Positions 1 through 6,536 of a DNA stretch of 12,066 bases are shown here, one piece after another. The notes beneath the pieces are model-generated. The model was not told the DNA's origin, made no database searches, and was given only the letters and a program-made list of their open reading frames with translations. A program made the translations under genes and the position numbers. The stretch covers positions 1-12,066 of the forward strand of contig CAMLIZ010000142.1 in the NCBI GenBank assembly GCA_946480245.1, in the 5' to 3' direction. Positions within the stretch are counted from its first letter, which is position 1, and every line of letters starts with the position of its first letter. The stretch is from an uncultured Pseudomonadota bacterium. Its GTDB lineage: Bacteria > Pseudomonadota > Gammaproteobacteria > Burkholderiales > Burkholderiaceae.

Positions 1-53
1 AGCACGGGGATGTCGTCAACCTGGCAGATGGGGGTCCATTGGCTCATGTTCAT
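1..53 (-). CDS. nirD: Nitrite reductase small subunit NirD, 5' end only
   Basis: Only the first 17 codons lie in the window, reading MNMSQWTPICQVDDIPV; the gene continues past the left edge. NirD is the small Rieske-like partner of NirB in the cytoplasmic NADH-dependent nitrite reductase that reduces nitrite to ammonium. The SQWTxIC..DDIP start is typical of NirD N termini. A purine-rich ribosome site (GAGAG) ends a few bases before the ATG at 53; a second in-frame ATG at 47 is an alternative start. It follows nirB in the same direction with a 45-base gap, so the two are almost certainly cotranscribed. The identification rests on the short N terminus plus position after nirB. Confidence 0.85.
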   Translation of the reverse strand, partial: MNMSQWTPICQVDDIPV

Positions 54-98
54 GGCTCTCTCGGAATTCAGAAGTTGGGGCTCAGCGGAAGGTGTTGC

Positions 99-2555
99 TC
101 AGGCCTTGACCATGGCCACGGGTTCAAACTGGCGCGTGTCCACGGCCGCTTCTGGGAAGTCGAACCAGGGGTCGGGCTCGCCGTCGAGCGCGAACTGCAG
201 CTGTTCCCACAGTGCCTTGCGGCCGGCCGCGTCGTCCAGGATGCGCTTCTTGATGTAGTCCAGGCCCACGCGGTTGACGTAGTGCACCGTGCGCTCCAGG
301 TACCAGCCCTCCTGGCGGTAGAGCTCGCAGAAGGCGCCGGTGTATTCCATGACCTCCTCGGCCGTCTTCACCTTGACCAGGAAGTGCGCGACCTCGGTCT
401 TGATGCCGCCGTTGCCGGCGATGTACATCTCCCAGCCCGAATCGACACCGATCACGCCCACATCCTTGATGCCGGCTTCGGCGCAGTTGCGCGGGCAGCC
501 GCTGACGGCGAACTTCACCTTGTGCGGCGCGTACATGCGCCACAGCGCGCGCTCCAGGTCCTTGCCCATCTGCGTGGAATCCTGGGTGCCGAAGCGGCAC
601 CATTCGCTGCCCACGCAGGTCTTCACGGTGCGCAACGCCTTGGCGTAAGCGTGGCCGGAGGGCATGCCGATGTCGCGCCACACGGCAGGCAGATCCTCCT
701 TCTTGACGCCCAGCAGGTCGATGCGCTGGCCGCCGGTGACCTTGACGGTGGGGATCTTGTACTTGTCCACCACGTCGGCGATGCGGCGCAGTTCATCGGC
801 GCTGGTCTCGCCGCCCCACATGCGCGGGATCACCGAGTAGGTGCCGTCCTTCTGGATGTTGGCGTGGCTGCGCTCGTTGATGTAGCGCGACTGGGGATCG
901 TCCTTGGCCTCCTTGGGCCAGGTGCTCAGCAGGTAGTAGTTGATCGCGGGGCGGCAGCTGGCGCAGCCGTTGGGCGTGCGCCACTCGAGGTGGCGGTACA
1001 CGCCGTCGATCGTGAGCAGCTTGCCGCCGTCAGGCAGCGGGGCGCGGATCGCCTGGCGCACTTCCTCGTGGCTGTAGTCGGTGCAACCGCACATCGCCTT
1101 CTTCTTCGGCGTGGCGGAGTAGTCGCCGCCGGCGGTGAACATCAGGATCTGCTCGACCAGGCCGGTACACGAGCCGCAGCTGGCGCTGGCCTTGGTGTGC
1201 TTGCGCACTTCGTCCAAGGTGAACAGACCCTTGTCCTTGATCGCCTTGCAGATCGCGCCCTTGGCGACGCCGTTGCAACCGCACACCTCGTCGCTGTCGG
1301 CCATCGCCGCGGCCTTGTTGTGCCCCTCGTGGCCGGCGTCGCCGATGTTGGATTCGCCGAACATCAGCCGGTCGCGCATCTCGGCCACGCTGCGGCCGTC
1401 GCGCAGCAGCTTGAAGTACCAGCTGCCGTCCACTGTGTCGCCGTACAGGCAGGCACCTACCAGCCTGTCGTCCTGGATCACCAGCTTCTTGTAGACGCCG
1501 CCCTGCGGATCGGACAGCACGATCTCCTCGGTGTCGCGGCCGCCCATGAAGTGGCCGGCGGAGAAGAGATCGATGCCGGTCACCTTGAGCTTGGTGCTGG
1601 TGTGGCTGCCTGTGTAGCGGCCGATGCCGAACTGCGCCAGGTGCGTGGCGCACACTTTGCCTTGCTCGAACAGCGGTGCCACCAGCCCATAGGCGATCCC
1701 GCGGTGGGCTGCGCATTCGCCCACGGCATAGATGCGTGCGTCGGTGACGGTCTGCATCGTGTCGCTGACCACGATGCCGCGCTGGCAGTGGACGCCGATG
1801 TTCTCCGCGAGCGTGGTGTTCGGCCGGATGCCCGCGGCCATGACGACCAGGTCGGCCGGGATCTCCTGGCCGTCCTTGAACCGAACTGCCATCACCCGGC
1901 CGCTCTTGTCGCCGATGAGCGCCTGTGTTTGCGCGCCGATCAGGAACTTCAGCCCACGGTCCTCCAGAGACTTCTGCAGCAGCTTGCCTGCCGATTCGTC
2001 GAGCTGGCGCTCCATCAGCCACGGCATGATGTGCACCACGGTCACCCGCATTCCGCGCAGCATCAGCCCGTTGGCCGCTTCCAGGCCGAGCAGGCCGCCG
2101 CCGATCACCACGGCATGCCGGTACTTGGCCGCCGCCTCGATCATCGCGTTGGTGTCGGCGATGTCGCGGTAGGCGACCACGCCGTCGAGCTCGTTGCCGG
2201 GCACCGGCAGGATGATCGGACTGGAGCCGGTGGCCAGCAGCAGGCGGTCGTATTCCGCCTCGGTTTTGTCAGCGGCGCGCACGATGCGGCGGCGCCGGTC
2301 CACGTCCACCACCTTTTTGCCCAGGTGCAGCGTGATGCCATGCTCGTCGTACCAACTCAGCGGATTGAGCACGATCTCGTCCAGCGTCTGTTCGCCGGCG
2401 AGCACTGGGCTCAGCAGGATGCGGTTGTAGTTGGGATGCGGCTCCGCGCCGAACACCGTGATGTCGTACAGGTCGGGCGCGATCTTCAGCAGCTCCTCCA
2501 GCGTGCGCACGCCGGCCATGCCGTTGCCTACCATCACCAGCTTCATCTTCTTCAT
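99..2555 (-). CDS. nirB: Nitrite reductase (NADH) large subunit NirB
   Basis: 818-residue siroheme enzyme that takes electrons from NAD(P)H through FAD and iron-sulfur centres to reduce nitrite to ammonium in the cytoplasm. Seen in order: FAD-binding VGNGMAG (9-15); NAD-binding GGGLLGLEA (about 152-160); second flavin motif YAVGEC (276-281); a BFD-like [2Fe-2S] domain with C425, C427, C460 and C463; a second BFD-like domain with C489, C491, C531 and C534; the sulfite/nitrite reductase half-domains; and the siroheme/[4Fe-4S] ligands C647, C653, C687 and C691 (CVGSEWC and SGCPRNC). Full length for the family (E. coli NirB is about 847). The start at 2555 is chosen because GGAG lies 7 bases upstream (2563-2566); an ATG at 2546 is less likely. 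The frame stays open to 2738, but that would run through the leader RNA and promoter. First gene of the nirBD operon. Confidence 0.97.
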   Translation of the reverse strand: MKKMKLVMVGNGMAGVRTLEELLKIAPDLYDITVFGAEPHPNYNRILLSPVLAGEQTLDEIVLNPLSWYDEHGITLHLGKKVVDVDRRRRIVRAADKTEAEYDRLLLATGSSPIILPVPGNELDGVVAYRDIADTNAMIEAAAKYRHAVVIGGGLLGLEAANGLMLRGMRVTVVHIMPWLMERQLDESAGKLLQKSLEDRGLKFLIGAQTQALIGDKSGRVMAVRFKDGQEIPADLVVMAAGIRPNTTLAENIGVHCQRGIVVSDTMQTVTDARIYAVGECAAHRGIAYGLVAPLFEQGKVCATHLAQFGIGRYTGSHTSTKLKVTGIDLFSAGHFMGGRDTEEIVLSDPQGGVYKKLVIQDDRLVGACLYGDTVDGSWYFKLLRDGRSVAEMRDRLMFGESNIGDAGHEGHNKAAAMADSDEVCGCNGVAKGAICKAIKDKGLFTLDEVRKHTKASASCGSCTGLVEQILMFTAGGDYSATPKKKAMCGCTDYSHEEVRQAIRAPLPDGGKLLTIDGVYRHLEWRTPNGCASCRPAINYYLLSTWPKEAKDDPQSRYINERSHANIQKDGTYSVIPRMWGGETSADELRRIADVVDKYKIPTVKVTGGQRIDLLGVKKEDLPAVWRDIGMPSGHAYAKALRTVKTCVGSEWCRFGTQDSTQMGKDLERALWRMYAPHKVKFAVSGCPRNCAEAGIKDVGVIGVDSGWEMYIAGNGGIKTEVAHFLVKVKTAEEVMEYTGAFCELYRQEGWYLERTVHYVNRVGLDYIKKRILDDAAGRKALWEQLQFALDGEPDPWFDFPEAAVDTRQFEPVAMVKA

Positions 2556-2610
2556 CGCAGCACTCCAACGTCGCCAAGGCGGGCCCCGCTGGCTCGAGCA
2601 GGGCAACAGC

Positions 2611-2676
2611 CGCGCACGTCGATGTGCACGAGACCCTGGCGCACGGCACAAGGTCGGGGCACGGCGTTGCGCCCCG
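2611..2676 (-). promoter_or_regulatory. Two-hairpin hexaloop leader RNA upstream of nirB (candidate ANTAR/NasT target)
   Basis: Read on the minus strand, the nirB leader starts with hairpin P1 (2676-2655): an 8-bp stem, CGGGGCGC with GTGCCCCG (one G-U pair), closing the six-base loop AACGCC. After a 24-base linker comes P2 (2630-2611): a 7-bp stem, CGTGCAC with GTGCGCG (one G-U pair), closing the six-base loop ATCGAC. Both loops have A at position 1 and G at position 4. Established knowledge: ANTAR-domain antiterminators (Klebsiella NasR, Azotobacter/Pseudomonas NasT) bind tandem stem-loops with hexaloops carrying A1 and G4, in leaders of nitrate/nitrite assimilation genes. P1 begins at the start site predicted from the sigma-54 motif. 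A GC-rich hairpin follows (2604-2583, extendable to 2611-2578), but no U-run follows it, so termination is unproven. Structure was read by eye, not folded. Confidence 0.78.
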
Positions 2677-2686
2677 GCCGCTGAAA

Positions 2687-2702
2687 AGCAGCATCCATGC
2701 CA
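2687..2702 (-). promoter_or_regulatory. Sigma-54 (-24/-12) promoter of nirBD
   Basis: On the minus strand the site reads TGGCATGGATGCTGCT, against the RpoN consensus TGGCAC(G)-N4-TTGCW. The invariant GG and GC are both present with exactly 10 bases between them. The mismatches are C to T in the -24 element and T to C in the -12 element. Counting from the GC puts transcription start near 2676, about 120 bases before the nirB ATG. Sigma-54 control, usually with NtrC, is well known for nitrate/nitrite assimilation genes in proteobacteria. I could not find a clear NtrC dyad (GCAC-N7-GTGC) upstream. Confidence 0.72.
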
Positions 2703-2896
2703 CTTCCGCGCCTGCGCCTCTGACGATCGCCGCAGCAACTTGGTGCGCTACGCACCGGGCGCAGGCACGGTCCAGGGGCGACAGCGGTCGCCCTGCCGCG
2801 GGCCTGCGAACAGGGGAGGCGGGGCCGAAACCGCGCGCGCGGGGCGCCCAAACCGATACCATTGGCCGGTTGCGCGAACTTGGTGCGCCTGCCTCG
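2703..2896. other. Upstream intergenic segment between nirB promoter and GGDEF gene
   Basis: No gene is visible in this stretch; it is the promoter-distal part of the 341-base nirB to GGDEF gap. It holds a perfect inverted repeat at 2742-2756 (GGTGCG-CTA-CGCACC), a bulged inverted repeat at 2774-2794 (arms AGGGGCGA and TCGCCCT), and a 12-base direct repeat AACTTGGTGCGC at 2737-2748 and 2877-2888. Any of these could be activator sites for nirB, about 40-90 bases upstream of its -24 element, or operators for the divergent gene. No convincing sigma-70 promoter for the plus-strand gene was found. Confidence 0.4.
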
Positions 2897-3910
2897 ATGT
2901 CATCACTGCCCATCACCGACCATCCCGCCTCCGTGGCCGACGCGGCGCAGCTCCAGCTGGCGCTCGGCGAGCTGCTGCCACTGGTGCTGGAGCAGGAGGG
3001 TGCGCTGCTGTCGATCAAGGACAGCTCGGGGCACTATCTCTACGTCAATCCGGCGATGGCCGGCTGGCTGGGCGTGCCGGCGGCAGAGCTGCTCGGGCAT
3101 ACGGACGCCGACCTGTTCGACACCGCCGTCTCCACGATGCTGCGCGCTGCCGAGCAGACCGCGTTGGCCCAGCCCGGCGTACTGAGCAGCGAGCATCGGT
3201 TCGACTGGCGTGGCGGGCGTCATGAGCTCCAGGTGTCGCGGCTGGCGCTGCCGGTGCAAGGCGGGCAGCGTTGGCTGGGCAGCGTGTGGCGCGATTTGGG
3301 TGCTCAGCGTCAGAAGGAAGCGCAGTTGCGCAACGCCTTGCTGCAACTCGAGGAGCTGCAGCACGCCAACGAGCAACTGCGCCGTGAACTGCAGGACCAG
3401 TCGCTGCGCGACACCGCCACAGGCCTGTACACGCGCGGCCACTTCGAGGATCAGCTGCGCCGCGAGGTGGATCTTTCCACGCGAGAGCACCGCGAGTTCG
3501 CGATGGTGCTGATCGCCCTCGATCCTGCCACTGAGCGCGTGCAGGCGCTCGGCACACCGGCCCGTGGCCGCGTGCTGGAGGCCGTGGGCCGGCTGTTGCG
3601 TGGCAATACGCGCGCGATGGACGCTTCCTGTCGTCTCGACGAGATGAGCTTTGCCGTGCTGCTGTCCGGCGTCGGCCTGGCAACCGCCCACTCACGCATG
3701 GAGGGGCTGCGGCGGCAGTGCGCCACCCAGATCGTGGTGCTCGACGGGCAGGAGCTGGGCTTTACCGTCTCCATGGGCGTGGCCAGCTTTCCGCACACCG
3801 CCACCACCCAGGAAGACCTGCTGTCGGCTTGCGAAGCGGCGTTGAAGGAAGCGCAGCGCCGTGGCGGCAATCACGTCACGCTGGCCAGCATCCGCTTCGA
3901 CGCGGTGTAG
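2897..3910 (+). CDS. PAS-GGDEF protein with degenerate active site
   Basis: 337 residues, predicted cytoplasmic (no signal peptide or membrane segment). An N-terminal PAS-like domain spans about 33-133 (DSSGHYLYVNPAMAGWLG, then a D-L-F-D turn), followed by a heptad-rich coiled coil at about 137-168 and a GGDEF-type domain at about 169-330 (D172-x-x-T-G-L-Y at the start, SMGVASFP near 292-299). The signature positions read D248-E-M-S-F252 in place of GGDEF, so the metal- and GTP-binding loop is lost and diguanylate cyclase activity is not expected. The RxxD inhibitory site is kept (R239-A-M-D242) at the usual five-residue spacing, which would allow c-di-GMP binding. The ATG at 2897 is preferred because it precedes the PAS domain; no good Shine-Dalgarno is seen, and a TTG at 2870 is an alternative. 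The gene converges with tauE. Ligand and partner are unknown. Confidence 0.85.
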   Translation: MSSLPITDHPASVADAAQLQLALGELLPLVLEQEGALLSIKDSSGHYLYVNPAMAGWLGVPAAELLGHTDADLFDTAVSTMLRAAEQTALAQPGVLSSEHRFDWRGGRHELQVSRLALPVQGGQRWLGSVWRDLGAQRQKEAQLRNALLQLEELQHANEQLRRELQDQSLRDTATGLYTRGHFEDQLRREVDLSTREHREFAMVLIALDPATERVQALGTPARGRVLEAVGRLLRGNTRAMDASCRLDEMSFAVLLSGVGLATAHSRMEGLRRQCATQIVVLDGQELGFTVSMGVASFPHTATTQEDLLSACEAALKEAQRRGGNHVTLASIRFDAV

Positions 3911-3922
3911 CCGCTGCTCTGC

Positions 3923-4737
3923 TCAGCCTGCAACGGCCTTGTGGAGCATGTACGCGGCCAGCAGGTACAGCAGGCCCGCGAAGACGCGCTTGAGCTGCCC
4001 CACATCCATGGCATGTGCGGTGCGCGCGCCTAGCGGTGCGAACAGCACACTCGCCGTGGCGATGACGCCCAGCGCCGGCCACCACAGGTAGCCGATCGAG
4101 CCGCTCACCGGACTGGCGACGGACCATCCGCCGATTACGTTGCCGAGGGTGCTGGCGACCGCGATCGGAAAGCCGAGCGCGGCGCTCGTCGCCACGGCGT
4201 TGTGCACCGGCACGTTGCACCAGGTCATGAAGGGCACCGAGATGAAGCCGCCGCCCGCGCCGACCAGACCGGACAGCGTTCCGATCGCGCCACCGGCGAC
4301 GAAGCGCCCCGTGGTGCCTGGCATCTGACGCGACGCGCTGGGGCGCTTGTTGAGCAGCATCTGCGTGGCGGAGAAGCCGACGAACAGCGCGAAGACCAGC
4401 GCCAGCGCTGCACCTTTGACACGCGGGTAGAGGAAGGCTCCGGTGATCAGCGCCATCACGGTGATGCCGGGGGCCAGCGTGCGGACGAGGTCCCAGCGCA
4501 CTGCGCCACGCCGGTGGTGCGCACGCACGCTGGATAGCGAGGTGAACATGATCGTCGCCATCGATGTGGCGATCGCCGTCTTTACCGCCAGCGCCGAATC
4601 GACGCCGCGTTGGGACAGGATGAGCGTCATGAAGGGCACCATCAGCATGCCGCCGCCGATGCCCAGCAGGCCCGCGAGAAAACCGGTGAAGCAGCCGAGC
4701 GCCAGCAGTTCGGCCACCAAGGGCCAGCCGAGGCCCA

Positions 4738-4738
<1 letters not shown>
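3923..4738 (-). CDS. TauE/SafE-family anion (sulfite/sulfoacetate) exporter
   Basis: 271-residue inner-membrane protein, almost entirely hydrophobic segments, about eight by eye. The family's internal duplication is plain: LAGLLGIGGGMLMVPFMT (21-38) and LSGLVGAGGGFISVPFMT (155-172) are the two re-entrant GGG-x-x-x-VPF motifs. The family exports sulfite, sulfoacetate and related organosulfur anions; the substrate here cannot be told. The frame is open to an ATG at 4771, but 4738 is preferred: its ATG shares its A with the stop of the upstream EVE gene (TGATG), and a GGAAG ribosome site lies four bases before it. The two are therefore probably translationally coupled. It ends 12 bases from the convergent GGDEF gene with no room for a separate terminator. 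Confidence 0.92.
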
Positions 4739-5205
<467 letters not shown>

Positions 5206-5228
5206 CGGGCAAGGCTGGAGAACAAGGT

Positions 5229-5405
5229 GTCCGCCGCGAACCGTGGGCCGCATTCCTGAACCCAGGTGGTGTTCAGGTGGGCGAGGTCAGCAAGGCGTCG
5301 GGTTCATCTGACGCGAGACGATCGCACCAGCCTTGCGATATTCCAAGCCCTAGCTCAAAGAGCATCGGTTCAAGGAAATATAAAACCCACGCGAACGCAG
5401 CGGAC
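5229..5405 (-). ncRNA. ssrS: 6S RNA (regulator of sigma-70 RNA polymerase)
   Basis: About 177 nt, close to the E. coli 6S length of 184, in the conserved place directly after zapA. The ends pair: the 20-base segment 5405-5386 matches 5247-5229 in a near-continuous closing stem (10 bp from GUCCGC/GCGGAC, two U-U mismatches, then about 7 more pairs). Inside, GCAAGGC (5336-5330) pairs with GCCTTGC (5296-5290) as the apical stem. The 3' hairpin CCTGAAC/GTTCAGG (5277-5271 with 5261-5255) corresponds to the CCUUGAAC...GUUCAAGG hairpin of E. coli 6S. The single-stranded TTTTATATTTCC and CTTTGAGC stretches would form the 5' side of the central bubble. 6S mimics an open promoter and sequesters housekeeping RNA polymerase in stationary phase. 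Exact ends are estimates from the pairing. Confidence 0.85.
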
Positions 5406-5412
5406 GTTTTGG

Positions 5413-5418
5413 ATTTTA
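5413..5418 (-). promoter_or_regulatory. -10 element of the 6S RNA promoter
   Basis: On the minus strand TAAAAT sits seven bases before the first base of the 6S closing stem, a good sigma-70 -10 spacing. The expected -35 region (about 5436-5441) does not match TTGACA well, so this is a partial promoter call supported mainly by its position in the zapA-ssrS gap. Confidence 0.5.
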
Positions 5419-5451
5419 CGCGCGTGGCGCGCGGCAGTCGTGTGAAAGGGG

Positions 5452-5763
5452 TTACAGCAATCGGCCATCGTCACCGAGCGCGTCGTCGATCCGACGGATC
5501 AGTGCGTCGACGTGGGCGCCCCCGGCCTGAGTGCCAGGGCCGGCGCGGGTTGCCGGCGTTGCCGGGCGCTCGGCCAGCTGGTAGGCCAGGTTCAGCGCGG
5601 CCAGCACCGCGATGCGCTCACGTGCCTTCACCTTGCCGGCATCCCGGATTGCGCTCATCTCTTTGTCCACGGCTGCCACGGCGGACAGGAGCGAGTTTTC
5701 GCCGCCTTCCGGGCAGCCGAGGATGTAGCTCTGGCCGAGGATGGTCACTTCCATTTGCTTCAT
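5452..5763 (-). CDS. zapA: Cell division protein ZapA
   Basis: 103 residues, normal ZapA length. ZapA is a cytoplasmic FtsZ-binding protein that crosslinks FtsZ filaments in the division ring. The N-terminal MKQMEVTILGQSYILGCPEG and the following SLLSAVAAVDKEM and RIAVLAALNLAYQL blocks are characteristic, with the N-terminal FtsZ-binding head then a helical coiled-coil tail. The stretch at about 66-84 (RPATPATRAGPGTQAGGAH) is a low-complexity linker interrupting the tail helix. The ATG at 5763 overlaps the TGA of the upstream zapB-like gene in an ATGA, which decides the start; an ATG three codons later is possible. 6S RNA follows at once. Confidence 0.95.
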   Translation of the reverse strand: MKQMEVTILGQSYILGCPEGGENSLLSAVAAVDKEMSAIRDAGKVKARERIAVLAALNLAYQLAERPATPATRAGPGTQAGGAHVDALIRRIDDALGDDGRLL

Positions 5764-5975
5764 TCGGCGTTGTCCTTGCTGTCCGGGCCCGGCGGCAGGC
5801 GCTCAAGCAGGGCGTCGATGCGGGCGCGAGCCGCGGCCAGGCGGGACCGCAGGCTGTCACGCTCGTGCGTCACCGCCCCCAGCTGCTGTTGCAGCAGGTC
5901 ATTGGTTCGCTTGAGTTCCTCATGTCGCAACAACAGGCGCTCGACGCGGTCTGCGAGCTCATCGATCTTCGACAT
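5760..5975 (-). CDS. ZapB-like small coiled-coil division protein (TIGR02449 type)
   Basis: 71 residues, nearly all heptad-repeat helix (IDELADRVERLLLRHEELKR, then NDLLQQQLGAVTHERDSLRS, then RLAAARARIDALLERL) with a short polar tail. Small coiled-coil proteins of this kind lie just upstream of zapA in beta- and gammaproteobacteria and are annotated as ZapB-like or TIGR02449 family. ZapB in E. coli bridges ZapA to MatP, but direct homology to it is not proven here. The gene overlaps zapA by four bases (ATGA). The ATG at 5975 has no good ribosome site; a TACAAT -10-like box lies about 50 bases upstream. Confidence 0.85.
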   Translation of the reverse strand: MSKIDELADRVERLLLRHEELKRTNDLLQQQLGAVTHERDSLRSRLAAARARIDALLERLPPGPDSKDNAE

Positions 5976-6028
5976 GGCGCGAGGTGGCGGCGTGGCATTG
6001 CCAACGCTGAAGGAGGCCGAAAGCGGGC

Positions 6029-6034
6029 ATTGTA
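6029..6034 (-). promoter_or_regulatory. Possible -10 box for zapB-zapA
   Basis: TACAAT on the minus strand, one mismatch from TATAAT, lies in the 96-base gap between the iron-permease-family gene and the zapB-like gene. It would start transcription near 6022, giving a leader of about 45 bases. No -35 match is seen at 16-18 bases, so support is weak. Confidence 0.3.
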
Positions 6035-6071
6035 GGCGCCGGCCTTCGCGCCGCCCGTTGAAAACTGCCGC

Positions 6072-6485
6072 TCAGCCGGTCTTGCGCTGAGTGCGCTTGC
6101 GAGGCGTGGTGCGACGCGCACGCTCGGCCAGCTTGGCATAGCGCTCGCGGATGATTGCGAGCTCCTCGTCGTCCAGGTCCTCCAAGTCGATCATCGCGTT
6201 CTCCGCGCCCTTGACCGCGCGGATCAGCTCGTCGAGCTTCACCTGCAGCGCCTCCGCATCGCGGTTTTGGGTGTTCTGAATCAGGAAGACCATCAGGAAG
6301 GTGATGATCGTGGTGCCGGTGTTCACCACGAGTTGCCAAGTGTCGCTGAAGTGGAACAACGGGCCCGTGCAGCCCCACACGGCGATCAGGAGCAGTGCGG
6401 CGACGAAGGTGCTGGGCCGCCCCGTCATGCGGGAGGTCCATTTGGCGAAGCGGTTGAAGGTCGACTGGGAACGCAGGTTCGGCAT
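6072..6485 (-). CDS. Low-affinity iron permease family membrane protein
   Basis: 137 residues. Two membrane segments are visible at about 26-44 (FVAALLLIAVWGCTGPLF) and 50-69 (WQLVVNTGTTIITFLMVFLI), followed by the family's hallmark IQNTQNRDAEALQVKLDELI (69-88), then an acidic helix (LEDLDDEEL) and a very basic C terminus. This is the bacterial branch of the Pfam low-affinity iron permease family (Iron_permease). The fungal founder, FET4, is far longer, and transport by these two-helix proteins has not been shown, so the iron label is a family name rather than a demonstrated role. The ATG at 6485 is the first available start in the frame, with no clear ribosome site. It lies 51 bases after nth, same direction. 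Confidence 0.85.
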   Translation of the reverse strand: MPNLRSQSTFNRFAKWTSRMTGRPSTFVAALLLIAVWGCTGPLFHFSDTWQLVVNTGTTIITFLMVFLIQNTQNRDAEALQVKLDELIRAVKGAENAMIDLEDLDDEELAIIRERYAKLAERARRTTPRKRTQRKTG

Positions 6486-6536
6486 GGGGGCCGGCAGGAG
6501 TGGCGCGGCGCGCCGGATGCGGGCGCGGCCTCTCCG

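Noticed and set aside
39..2684. 881-codon open frame on the plus strand opposite nirB
   Set aside because: It mirrors the well-supported nirB frame, has a His/Ala/Val-rich composition with no family motif, and arises from high-GC codon bias on the other strand.
2556..2738. Upstream in-frame extension of nirB to a start at 2738
   Set aside because: Would translate the sigma-54 promoter and the hairpin leader; the added residues are Arg/Ala-rich with no similarity to NirB N termini, and the ATG at 2555 has GGAG at good spacing.
2742..2756. GGTGCG-CTA-CGCACC as an NtrC enhancer site
   Set aside because: NtrC dyads are GCAC-N7-GTGC; here the half-sites point outward the wrong way. Kept only as an unassigned inverted repeat.
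2624..2896. Upstream extension of the PAS-GGDEF gene to 2624
   Set aside because: The added 91 residues are low-complexity Arg/Ala/Gly sequence running through the nirB leader and promoter; the PAS domain begins after the ATG at 2897.
3911..3922. Bidirectional terminator between the convergent GGDEF gene and tauE
   Set aside because: Only 12 bases separate the stops and no stem with a T-run was found there or just inside either gene end.
5206..5253. EVE gene start at 5253
   Set aside because: Overlaps the 3' arm of the 6S closing stem and adds 16 residues not typical of the family; YWLMKSEPDE sits right after the ATG at 5205.
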